Below are positions 18,601 to 26,120 of a stretch of 64,000 nucleotides of DNA, piece by piece. A program made the translations under genes and the position numbers. The DNA lies in contig CBDDLT010000016.1 of NCBI GenBank assembly GCA_965230755.1, positions 186,001 through 250,000 of the forward strand, read 5' to 3'. Origin of the DNA: DATFJT01 sp965230755. Its GTDB lineage: Bacteria > Bacteroidota > Bacteroidia > Chitinophagales > Saprospiraceae. The notes beneath the pieces were generated by a model. The model saw nothing but the letters and a program-made list of their open reading frames with translations. It did no database searches and was not told where the DNA came from. The first letter of the stretch is position 1. Every line of letters starts with the position of its first letter.

Positions 18601-20431
18601 GTTTGAGATTTGTTTTACCTATACCGGTGAATGTAAAGGAGAACCTACATTATCCTTTGACGCTTTTGTTTGTTCTGACGATAATGGTGAGCCCGTGGAG
18701 TGCCTGATAGAGCAAAGGCATCAGACCAAGTGTTGTGATGACATGGAATGCAGATGTGAGTTCAAAGATGTTAGAGTTGATTGGCCTGAGTGCTGGACAG
18801 AAGATTTCTGTGTTATCATGTCCTTTGATTACGATGGTACGGAAAATCAGTCATTAGAGGTAATCATAGATCTAGTCAATTCTACTCCTGGTTTCGGCCT
18901 AGTTTCTGTATCTAGTTTGACCAACCCACCAGGTGACATCGTTGTCTTGGGCTACAATGAATTCGAACTTTGTTTCACTTATACCGGAGAATGTGAAGGA
19001 GAGCCCGCGCTATATTTTGATGCCTATGTCTGTAAGGATTCTGAAGGTGAGTGCAGAATTCAGGAAAAGCATCAGACCAAGTGTTGTGATGATATGGAAT
19101 GCAGATGCGAGTTTAGAGATGTCCGAGTTGATTGGCCCGAGTGCTGGTCAGAAGAGTTTTGCTTAATTATGTCATTCGAATATGACGGCACGGAAAATCA
19201 GCCATTAGAGGTAATCATAGATCTAGTCAATTCTACTCCTGGTTTCGGCCTAGTTTCTGTATCTAGTTTAACTAATCCGCCAGGTGACATCGTCGTACCG
19301 GGTTACAATGAATTTGAACTTTGTTTCAAGTACACCGGTGATTGCGAAGGAGAACCTGAACTCCACTTCGATGCTTATGTCTGTCGTGGATCTGAAGGTG
19401 AGTGCAGAATCCAGGAAAAGCATCGAACCAAGTGTTGTGATGATATGGAATGCAGATGCGAGTTTAATGAAGTTAAAGTAAATTGGCCAGAGTGTTGGAA
19501 GGAAGAATTCTGTGTTACTATGAGCTTCCATTATGATGGCACCGAGAACCAGCCACTTGAAGTCATCATTGACAACATAAATTCTACTCCTGGTTTCGGC
19601 TTAGTTTCTGTATCTAGTTTAACTAATCCGCCAGGTGATATCGTCGTACTAGGGTATAATGAATTTGAACTTTGTTTCAAGTACACCGGTGATTGTGAAG
19701 GAGAACCTGAACTCCACTTCGATGCTTATGTCTGTCGTGGATCTGAAGGCGAATGTAGAATTCAGGAAAGACATAAGGCCAAGTGCTGCGATGTTGAGGA
19801 GTGCAGATGTGAGTTCAGGGATGTAAAGGTCGAGTGGCCGGAATGCTGGTCTAAGGAATTCTGTATTACACTAGGCTTTACTTATGACGGTACAGAAAAC
19901 CAACCTCTGGAAGTCATCATTGACAACATCAACTCAACTCCAGGGTTTACTTTAGTCTCAGTCACCAATCTGTCTAACCCTCCAGGTGATATCGTCATTT
20001 TGGGTGATAATAAATTCGAGCTTTGCTTTGAATACACTGGAGATTGCGAAGGAGAACCTACACTTCAATTCGATGCTTACGTTTGTAGGGGGTCTGAAGG
20101 TGAATGTAGGATACAGGAAAGACATAGCACTAGATGTTGCGAGAAAGGACGTAAAAATGTCAAGTCCATCAAGGATGGAACATCACTGTCCCATGAATTG
20201 AACGTTTTCCCTAATCCAGCTTTAGAAAAATTTACTGTGAGTTTTACTCCTGCGGACAGGGATCGCAATTTATTGATAACCGATATCAATGACAAAGTAA
20301 TCTTTGATCTTAATGTTTCTAAAGGAAAAGAAGAGGTCGTAATATCTACTGAAAATATAAGTTCAGGAGTTTATTTCGTGCAGCTAGCAGGACTGGAAGA
20401 AACCATTAAGAGAGTGGTCGTTCTAAAATAA
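15605..20431 (+). CDS. Secreted subtilisin-like protease with six tandem repeats and T9SS tail
   Basis: S8-family serine protease of 1608 residues. Signal peptide ending near MAQS (about residue 46; an ATG at codon 13 is an equally good start), a fervidolysin-like propeptide (GELIVKLKSEY, 63-160), and a catalytic domain at about 175-455 with Asp201 (IVDDAV, with DDA in place of DTG/DSG), His240 (THGTHVAG), oxyanion Asn334 (AAGNN) and Ser398 (SGTSMASP). A carbohydrate-binding-like beta domain and PKD-like segments follow, then six Cys-rich repeats of about 118 residues (812-1512), each with WPECW, LEVIID, NPPGxxVxxGYN and paired CC. The end is a T9SS type A sorting domain (VFPNPALEKF ... SSGVYFVQL). 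Probably exported and anchored at the surface. The repeats are likely a stalk or substrate-binding array. Confidence 0.93.
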   Translation: MKQNFITSKFFTMKKFTLFDPKHTRFSFIFFTLIFSSLFLFQGMAQSAQGDSAFREDEIKPGELIVKLKSEYVFRQFPNEIVGINDVGKRELNMTDMVSSVSFNSVEKTFKRLSKKSTQLTDYYLVSFDSRIDIGQLKGELEQLEEVENVSYVPLVKVDCNPNDPYYNGGPESWHLDAIDANNIWCNITQGCSNTVIAIVDDAVLTTHEDLINKISGEFDVADNDGNADPPYMSNSTFTHGTHVAGIAGAETNNGVGIASLGYNSSLYAIKCTKDNSPNPAYLDAPYVGVEHAIDQGVDVINMSWGGGGFVPAYQDLFSEAYTLGIICVAAAGNNNFPASSYPGAYNHVISVAATNSDNERACFSNYGTYVDVAAPGEDIFSTLAGSNSSYGYLSGTSMASPLVAAQAALMKCEDPSLNTDEIESCLTSNTFPLDPNPDCSPSTIDEELPDFVEAFSCDPDSISDCLPPVDCELVWNGDFEQIFGTATSSTDFSQVCYWDRTNSTPYYCAHPTDGNSIGLWLAQGDIERVTSENPISFTVGQEYYVSFDYHVTKLNYSSTTSLPPQSLQVALTTTNTAGVLPPTATIIAQINNPPIDNLSQNNHQCHEAGAVFHSFEGCFTYNGPGSEYLNLTGVPSSNVTISFIDNVSIRPKIEFEVSALDSCVQCGDCTWLEVTGSGFSQVVWSPEELIETDPTANSVKVCPKETTTYTVTVYDDVSGCTDSKDITIEVKEPEWELECHLNAGFFCIVDEMGNSPNIEWVSPFAGSTSNCQSIAGLSYGDPLTFIITTSGPDGECTFEYTTEYTCEECKCEIKDVEVQWPECWSEDFCVTMSFWFSGTDNNPLNVMIDNVNSTPGFNLVSVTNLSNPPGAIVIQGYNQFELCFTYNGECKEDPILYIEGIMCEDGGCEDPCIIEERHQAPCCEDMECKCEFNEVSTKWPECWSEDFCVITEFWYDGTENLPLEVVIDNLSSSPGFNLVSVTSLTNPPGSLVVQGYNQFEICFTYTGECKGEPTLSFDAFVCSDDNGEPVECLIEQRHQTKCCDDMECRCEFKDVRVDWPECWTEDFCVIMSFDYDGTENQSLEVIIDLVNSTPGFGLVSVSSLTNPPGDIVVLGYNEFELCFTYTGECEGEPALYFDAYVCKDSEGECRIQEKHQTKCCDDMECRCEFRDVRVDWPECWSEEFCLIMSFEYDGTENQPLEVIIDLVNSTPGFGLVSVSSLTNPPGDIVVPGYNEFELCFKYTGDCEGEPELHFDAYVCRGSEGECRIQEKHRTKCCDDMECRCEFNEVKVNWPECWKEEFCVTMSFHYDGTENQPLEVIIDNINSTPGFGLVSVSSLTNPPGDIVVLGYNEFELCFKYTGDCEGEPELHFDAYVCRGSEGECRIQERHKAKCCDVEECRCEFRDVKVEWPECWSKEFCITLGFTYDGTENQPLEVIIDNINSTPGFTLVSVTNLSNPPGDIVILGDNKFELCFEYTGDCEGEPTLQFDAYVCRGSEGECRIQERHSTRCCEKGRKNVKSIKDGTSLSHELNVFPNPALEKFTVSFTPADRDRNLLITDINDKVIFDLNVSKGKEEVVISTENISSGVYFVQLAGLEETIKRVVVLK
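18038..20140 (+). repeat. Six tandem repeats of about 351-360 bp in the subtilase
   Basis: Units start at 18038, 18395, 18755, 19106, 19457 and 19808; all are in phase. Units 3, 4 and 5 share long identical DNA stretches (for example about 90 bases around 18840-18930 and 19195-19285), showing recent duplication or gene conversion; units 1 and 2 are more diverged. Each unit begins at a Cys and ends near a CC pair. Confidence 0.92.
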
Positions 20432-20458
20432 AGAACTTGAAGTTGGTTTAAACATGGT

Positions 20459-20488
20459 GGGGCGCTTTAATAGCGCCTCATCTTTTTT
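20459..20488 (+). terminator. Rho-independent terminator of the subtilase gene
   Basis: GGGGCGCT (20459-20466) pairs with AGCGCCTC (20472-20479) with one G-U pair and a five-base loop; six Ts follow at 20483-20488. It is 27 bases after the stop codon. Confidence 0.85.
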
Positions 20489-20529
20489 GGGACCAGCTTG
20501 TTATCCTGTAATACAATTGCACTGCTCAA

Positions 20530-21318
20530 TCATTTTTGCGCAACCAAAAAAAGATAATCCCCTTCTTCACTTTTGAAACGCTGCATAATTTCATTGATCC
20601 GGCCCTCCTCAATGTCATTCTCCAAACGACTTAAGCCAAACTCAATTTCTTCCATATTTGCCAGATCCGAAAAGGAAGAGATCCCCTTTCTTATATTTTC
20701 TTCCAAATACAACCAAGGTCTATCTTTTCCACAATACAAAAAATGATCGTCCAGGTCAGGTTTAACGAAGTATTTTTCCTTTTCTTTCACATCAAACCCT
20801 GCCTGCTTCAATGCCTCCAATATTATTTTCAATGATGGCATTTGCTGTATAGAATCATTCATCATTCGAGGAAAGTAATGATTCAACCAATAGAACTTCA
20901 TTTGCTCGGATGTAGAAGTGAACAGTACCATAGTTCCACCACTTTTCATAATTCTATATAGCTCGCGAAAAGCTATATTGAGGTCCGTCCAGTGATGCAT
21001 CGTTAGACTTCCTAAAATACCATGGATACTGTCTGAGTCCAAACCAGTATTCTCTGCTTCACCCAAGCGCCAATCAATCTTATCGTATTTGCTTTTGGCT
21101 AAGTTCAACATTCTCTCTGAAGGATCGATGGCAATAAAATTTACTCCTTTTTTGGCCAACTCTATGGTATAATTGCCGGTACCACATCCTACGTCCAGAT
21201 AAAGACCTTCAGGCTTCGACCTCAGTAGATCATGCATTCTACCACTCAGATAATTATCCGCTTTTCTGGTTTCATTATAGTTAACCCCTATTCGATCATA
21301 CTTGCTGGTCATACACAT
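20530..21318 (-). CDS. Class I SAM-dependent methyltransferase
   Basis: Rossmann-fold methyltransferase of 262 residues. Motif I is LDVGCGTGNYTIELA (about 58-72), the acidic residue ending strand 2 is in FIAIDPSERML, and motif II/III is in IHGILGSLTMHHWTD, so it belongs to the Methyltransf_11/25 group. The substrate cannot be told; similar proteins act on small molecules or quinones. Convergent with the subtilase gene and separated from it by a terminator. A second Met at codon 3 is an equally possible start. No operon partner is evident. Confidence 0.87.
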   Translation of the reverse strand: MCMTSKYDRIGVNYNETRKADNYLSGRMHDLLRSKPEGLYLDVGCGTGNYTIELAKKGVNFIAIDPSERMLNLAKSKYDKIDWRLGEAENTGLDSDSIHGILGSLTMHHWTDLNIAFRELYRIMKSGGTMVLFTSTSEQMKFYWLNHYFPRMMNDSIQQMPSLKIILEALKQAGFDVKEKEKYFVKPDLDDHFLYCGKDRPWLYLEENIRKGISSFSDLANMEEIEFGLSRLENDIEEGRINEIMQRFKSEEGDYLFLVAQK

Positions 21319-21426
21319 GATATTTAGCTTTCAAACACCTATTAATGAACGGCATTCCAACGCAATGTACAAAGCATAAGTAAGATCACATCTTCAGGGC
21401 GAAATTTTCCGACAGGATCTAAAGCT

Positions 21427-22365
21427 TTACTTCTTCATAAGCTTCAGCGACTGATGGTAGTCCGAAGCAATGATTTCGACAAAATATAGACCATTTTTTA
21501 GTCTGGAAATATCAATTTTTTCCGCTGTCCAAAAACTCTTCCTTTCCAAAACAAGTTCTCCTAGTGAATTGTAAATATTCATGCTCAAATTTTGATACTC
21601 TGAAGCTAGAATATTCAGTTCATTAAATGCGGGATTCGGATATAACTGAAATTCTGATCCACTCCTTTCAACTTCCTCGTTAGAAGTGATCCACCCTGTA
21701 CAAGGGAATGAAAAAGTAAGCATGGTATCGAGATAAATGACCTTTTCATTTCTTGTCACCTTAGTCAGTTGTTGTTCCAACTCGCAGTGATCACCGATAC
21801 AACTCAGAGAATAAAAAGGATGCACATTGGATCCAATTCCCTCAATCCATCTCATTGGATACAAAATTTGAGGGGCATTTCTGTAGGGGATATATTTCAT
21901 GTTCAAGGTTTGCCGCTCAACACCTTCGTATTCGATGAGTTCCTCTCCGGTTTTCCAAAATTTCGTGCGTGAACTGCCGTTGATCTGGCAAACCAAGGTG
22001 TCATTTTCTTGTGCGGAAAAATCATAGGCCAAACCTTCACCTTCATCACAAATTACGGTATCCTGACGCCCGTGCAAATAGGGATAATTTGTTCGTACTA
22101 AAACACTGTCGTTTTGATTTCTGTAGTAGCCGATCAACCAACAATGCCGTAAGTTTTCATTACAATCCCAAATCTCAATGTAATCTTGGTCGCATTTATT
22201 GGCAACTTCACCTGTCACAATTATTCTATTTTCACAGCGTCCTCCCCAGAAATACCAGGTCACGTATTCCCATTGCTGATTGTGATACTCGTCTGGGAAA
22301 ACATCTTGGGAAATGCCAATATTGAAAAGGAAGATGAAACTGAAGAGAATTAATATATACCGCAT
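21427..22365 (-). CDS. Secreted protein with T9SS type A sorting domain
   Basis: 312 residues with a signal peptide (cleavage after about residue 19, before QDVF), an unrecognised N-terminal part of about 210 residues with many Cys and Trp (WYFWGGRC, CDQDYIEIWDC, YPMRWIEGIGS), and a C-terminal T9SS type A domain (LYPNPAFNELNI ... LKNGLYFVEI ... KLMKK). The phrase IEGIGS and the surrounding pattern are frequent in Bacteroidota T9SS proteins of unknown role. It is expected to be exported by the type IX system. Function unknown. It stands alone, with about 100 bases on each side that show no clear signal. Confidence 0.85.
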   Translation of the reverse strand: MRYILILFSFIFLFNIGISQDVFPDEYHNQQWEYVTWYFWGGRCENRIIVTGEVANKCDQDYIEIWDCNENLRHCWLIGYYRNQNDSVLVRTNYPYLHGRQDTVICDEGEGLAYDFSAQENDTLVCQINGSSRTKFWKTGEELIEYEGVERQTLNMKYIPYRNAPQILYPMRWIEGIGSNVHPFYSLSCIGDHCELEQQLTKVTRNEKVIYLDTMLTFSFPCTGWITSNEEVERSGSEFQLYPNPAFNELNILASEYQNLSMNIYNSLGELVLERKSFWTAEKIDISRLKNGLYFVEIIASDYHQSLKLMKK

Positions 22366-22473
22366 AAGTCTGAATTTTTATGATCTTGAAATTGCTTTGG
22401 ACCACAATTGAATACTAGTACTATATGCTGTGATCATGAAATTCATAAAAACGTTGCACAGAAACCCATTTTT

Positions 22474-23961
22474 CTATGGCTTTTTTTCGATTCTCAAGTT
22501 GTCAATAATATCAGATGCGATTAAAGCGCTATAAGATTTTGCGCTAGCTGCCGCATCACCTGCCTTACCATGAAAGTAAACTCCGATTAACGCAGCATCC
22601 AAGGCCGAATATGATTGCGCCAGCAAAGCGGTAATTACTCCGGTCAATACATCTCCACTTCCACCAGTTGCCATTCCTTGATTGCCGCTTGTATTGAAGT
22701 ACAAATTCCCCTCGGGACAAGAAATGCTGGTAAATGCATTTTTCAGGACAATTATGCACCCATTTTTTCTGGAAAATTCTCGTTGCTTTTCAAACCGCTC
22801 CATCGAATTCGAACTCTCTCCAACCAACCGGTCAAACTCTTTAATATGTGGGGTTAAAACTGTATTCTGTCCTAAGTAATGAATTAAGTCCTTATTCCCG
22901 GAAACAATATTTAATGCATCTGCGTCCAAAATGATTGGCCGTGTATTTTCTCTAAGTAACCGCTCCAACATTTGGCCAGTCATTGGATCCATACCTATGC
23001 CGGGACCAAGGCCAATCGCAGAATAATATTCGAGATTCGGAAGTTCCGTTAAAATATGAGCATGTGCATCTGTTAAGCACATGGCCTCAGGAACGGATGT
23101 TTGCATGATTGAATAACCGCATTGAGGAACATAACTGGTCAACAGACCTACTCCACTTCGCAGACAAGCTCTTGCCGCCAATACCGCTGCACCGACTTTA
23201 CCATAAGATCCAGCAAGTATCAGAGCATGACCATAACTCCCCTTATGTGACTGTCGCGGCCTATGACGTAATCGATGAAGCACTTCACTATCCAACACAT
23301 AATTGTTCGATTCTTGATTTTGGATAAAGTCTTCGTTAAGTCCGATATCCACTAGTTTCCACCGCTCGATATAAGCTCCGTTTTCAGGCAGAAAAAAAGA
23401 CAATTTGGGCCGCTGAAAGCTGATGGTCACGTCAGATTCTACCACAAACTCTGAATTCGAAAGGTCATCACAGAATAATCCCGAAGGAATATCAATCGAA
23501 TAAATTTTCTTTCCAGCATTGTTCATTGACTCAATCACTTTTGCCGGGAGACCTGCTATTGGTCGGGATAAGCCTGAGCCGAAAAGTGCGTCAATAATAA
23601 TGTCAAACTCCTTAAAGTTAGGAATGTCTGAGTCAGCTAACAGTTCGGTATAATCAGTCAGTCGACTCAAATTGCTGGCACAATCCGCTGATAATTGTTC
23701 ACTGAATTTTACCAAAAAAGGGTGAACTGACATGCCCCTTTCTATAAGCAGTCTGGAAACCGCCAAACCATCACCTCCATTATTACCAGTGCCACAAATA
23801 ATAGCTAATTTCTGAGTCTGTAATGCCGACTCCTCCATTTGCAAAGCTCGTACAAAGGCAAGTGAAGCCTGCTCCATTAACTCCAGAGAAGTCATTGCAC
23901 CACTGGTTATGCATTGCCGATCAGCAGCTCTTATTTGTTCTACATTGAGTATTTTCTTCAA
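22474..23961 (-). CDS. nnr: Bifunctional NAD(P)H-hydrate epimerase / ADP-dependent dehydratase
   Basis: Metabolite-repair enzyme of 495 residues that restores hydrated NAD(P)H: the N-terminal YjeF_N half epimerises R-NAD(P)HX and the C-terminal ribokinase-like half dehydrates S-NAD(P)HX with ADP. Visible motifs: CGTGNNGGDGLAVSRLL (56-72), DALFGSGLSRP, and in the C-terminal half GSYGKVGAAVLAARA, GLGPGIG, LDADALN, LTPHIKEFDRL and GGSGDVLTG (about 433-441). Length and fusion order are those of the common bacterial enzyme. The start is TTG at 23961, placed as in homologues just before ILNVEQIRAAD. Cytoplasmic. It follows the sigma-factor cluster on the same strand with a 160-base gap, so is probably separate from it. 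Confidence 0.95.
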   Translation of the reverse strand: MKKILNVEQIRAADRQCITSGAMTSLELMEQASLAFVRALQMEESALQTQKLAIICGTGNNGGDGLAVSRLLIERGMSVHPFLVKFSEQLSADCASNLSRLTDYTELLADSDIPNFKEFDIIIDALFGSGLSRPIAGLPAKVIESMNNAGKKIYSIDIPSGLFCDDLSNSEFVVESDVTISFQRPKLSFFLPENGAYIERWKLVDIGLNEDFIQNQESNNYVLDSEVLHRLRHRPRQSHKGSYGHALILAGSYGKVGAAVLAARACLRSGVGLLTSYVPQCGYSIMQTSVPEAMCLTDAHAHILTELPNLEYYSAIGLGPGIGMDPMTGQMLERLLRENTRPIILDADALNIVSGNKDLIHYLGQNTVLTPHIKEFDRLVGESSNSMERFEKQREFSRKNGCIIVLKNAFTSISCPEGNLYFNTSGNQGMATGGSGDVLTGVITALLAQSYSALDAALIGVYFHGKAGDAAASAKSYSALIASDIIDNLRIEKKP

Positions 23962-24121
23962 TTACAACAAGGTTTTAACTCTTGTTTCAAGATAAAAAAA
24001 TACTCGTTAATCTTAAGCCTGGGCATCAAAACAGTGCCACCACTATATCTTCATTGACTTTCACTAGAGTTTTTGATCATGATGAGTATTAGATATTCAT
24101 CATCTACATGAATTGATGATC

Positions 24122-25066
24122 CTATTTGTTGGACTTGGATGGTTGGTTAGAAAGAGTGAGCGAACCGTCTTCTCTTGTTTTCAGATATATTTTCTGATGA
24201 ACGAAATCAAACACAAAGTCAAATCGCTTGAGCACCTCTCCACCAATTATGGAAAATGACTGTCTCCCTATCGTCCCTTCGAAAAAAGAGACGGGCACAT
24301 CAGTGATTTCACTTTTGCCTATATTGAAATTGCTTAATTCAGACTTTATTGTTCGAATTTCATTGCCGTAAGAATCCAGTAAAATGGATTCATCAAGGAT
24401 GGGCATTTTTTCCTTAAGTTGCATATCTTCAACAAAATCATTGTCCAGTAATAGGCCGCCAGCGTATCCCGAATGAAGTAAAAAACTGTTGTTATACTGC
24501 TGATCTTCCAATTCGAACCAAGCATCGACAAACAGAACTCCATGGTCAATGTTTCCACTAACAGACTGATAGGCATCAATATTGGCAGGTAAGTTTCCCG
24601 ATATAATTAGCTGTTGACGAGTATAATTCAGCTCTACAACTTTGTTATGAAACAAATCAATGCCAAACTTCCCATCTGTACCCGGACCGGACCGATCTCC
24701 CTCGAATATGTTTACATTGTTAAGCTCAATGGTACCTATATCAATTGTATTTCCTAAACTTACTCTAGTCTGATGTTTACCTCCCCAGCTACTCACAGAA
24801 TCTACCTGAGAAAATTGAACTGATTTTACTTTCTCCATTACTGCTTTGGTCAAACTTACATCACTAGAAGCAATGTGGAACATGAGATTTAAGGTATCCT
24901 GATCATTAATGACAAGCTCGAATAGAAGATTATTCGATGCACTTAATGTAAAGTTTATGGTATCCCTTTCTATCGATAAATCCCTAGCCATTTCTTCCTG
25001 AGCGGAGAGCATGGAAGAACATAATAGACCCATCAAAAAAATCAACCCTATCCTAAAAAGACGCAT
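24122..25066 (-). CDS. Retropepsin-like protein with both catalytic Asp positions replaced
   Basis: Exported protein of 314 residues (signal peptide ending near SAQ, residue 23) with the two-lobe layout of bacterial aspartyl-protease-like proteins: lobe 1 around residues 45-165 (GTDGKFGIDLF, VVELNYTRQQLIIS), lobe 2 around 175-300 (GGLLLDNDF, then SIIGGEVLKRFDFVFDF). Where DTGAS would stand in lobe 1 the sequence has HIASS (His64), and where lobe 2 would have DTG it has HSG (His198). The fold is probably kept but normal aspartyl catalysis is not expected; a binding or scaffold role, or a different chemistry, is inferred. It lies 11 bases after a T9SS gene at the distal end of the sigma-factor run. 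Confidence 0.75.
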   Translation of the reverse strand: MRLFRIGLIFLMGLLCSSMLSAQEEMARDLSIERDTINFTLSASNNLLFELVINDQDTLNLMFHIASSDVSLTKAVMEKVKSVQFSQVDSVSSWGGKHQTRVSLGNTIDIGTIELNNVNIFEGDRSGPGTDGKFGIDLFHNKVVELNYTRQQLIISGNLPANIDAYQSVSGNIDHGVLFVDAWFELEDQQYNNSFLLHSGYAGGLLLDNDFVEDMQLKEKMPILDESILLDSYGNEIRTIKSELSNFNIGKSEITDVPVSFFEGTIGRQSFSIIGGEVLKRFDFVFDFVHQKIYLKTREDGSLTLSNQPSKSNK

Positions 25067-25077
25067 AAACTCTTTAA

Positions 25078-26091
25078 TTAAACTTTCAAAAATTTCTTGT
25101 TCAAGACTTGGCCATCCTTTAAATACACTCTTACCCAGTAAGTCCCAGATACCAATTGATCAATGTTTACCTTAGGTGAAGAAGATTCTAAATATTGTCT
25201 GCCTTTAGTATCAAGGATAAGAATTTTTTCAATTGGAGTGAAATATTTGAGTTCAATAATATTGGATGAAGGATTCGGGATAATGAGCAAGTCTTCTTCA
25301 GAGAGAGCATTGCTTTCTGTCAAATTTGAAGGGGTACAAAAGTTCAAAACACACTCCGGATTGCCGCTTAATAGCTCAAAACAAGAACCTTCTAGCCCAC
25401 TACCGGACAATGTTTTCAGTGGGATAAAAACTGTATCTCGAGTATGCTTGGGCATGTAATAACTGGGCGATGTTCTCTCCGTGAGAGGATTTCCCTCGGC
25501 ATCATTGAGTATAAAATCCGTGTATCCCGATGACAACCCTAGCAAATCATTGTTCTGGTAAGTAATAAGAACCCCGGAATTCCCACCCTCTGGAATTAAA
25601 GTTTGAGACCTCGCAATAACATCAATAATTTGATAATCATCACAGTCAAAACTACTGTGATCGGGTAAACTTGGAGTATCATAAAACACTTTTGTAAATG
25701 GCACTTCACAATCAGGAAACCTTGTTCTTATGGTTCCGTTAATCTCTCTTGGCAAACTATTGGCATTTTCAAAAGAAGGATGTAAAGGCAGGGTGTAGGC
25801 AACAGTATTTTCACTAAAGAGACCTGATCCGGGCAATACAAAATTGGCCGTATTGGAGTTGGTCAGTGTATCTCCATTATCCAAATAAAGGTTTATCTCG
25901 GTATAAACACCTGTCGACAAGAATTCCTCTCCTGATAAAATAACAGTGATATGCTTTGCCTGAATCTGGCTGGCATAAAGGCCAAGGAATTTCAATTTTT
26001 CGCAATTGGTCTGAGCACTTAAATGGTTGGGAATAGTAAAAATATAGCTCCAAACTAAAAAGGTAAAAAGATGTTTTTTCATAATCTTCAT
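25078..26091 (-). CDS. Secreted protein with T9SS type A sorting domain
   Basis: 337 residues. Signal peptide ending at about residue 26 (HLSAQ), then two or three beta-rich segments of about 100 residues with paired Cys (NTANFVLPGSG, FPDCEVPF, FDCDDYQIIDV, PECVLNFC) that I cannot assign, and a C-terminal T9SS type A domain (IIPNPSSNIIELKY ... LVSGTYWVRVYL ... KKFLKV). It is expected to be surface-delivered by the type IX system. It sits between the serine hydrolase (29-base gap) and the retropepsin-like gene (11-base gap), so co-transcription with both is likely. Function unknown. Confidence 0.82.
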   Translation of the reverse strand: MKIMKKHLFTFLVWSYIFTIPNHLSAQTNCEKLKFLGLYASQIQAKHITVILSGEEFLSTGVYTEINLYLDNGDTLTNSNTANFVLPGSGLFSENTVAYTLPLHPSFENANSLPREINGTIRTRFPDCEVPFTKVFYDTPSLPDHSSFDCDDYQIIDVIARSQTLIPEGGNSGVLITYQNNDLLGLSSGYTDFILNDAEGNPLTERTSPSYYMPKHTRDTVFIPLKTLSGSGLEGSCFELLSGNPECVLNFCTPSNLTESNALSEEDLLIIPNPSSNIIELKYFTPIEKILILDTKGRQYLESSSPKVNIDQLVSGTYWVRVYLKDGQVLNKKFLKV

Positions 26092-26120
26092 TTGAATTTT
26101 TGCTTATGATTAATTGCACG

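Noticed and set aside
18038..20140. Possible CRISPR array
   Set aside because: The repeats are about 350 bases, in-frame and coding, with no spacers.
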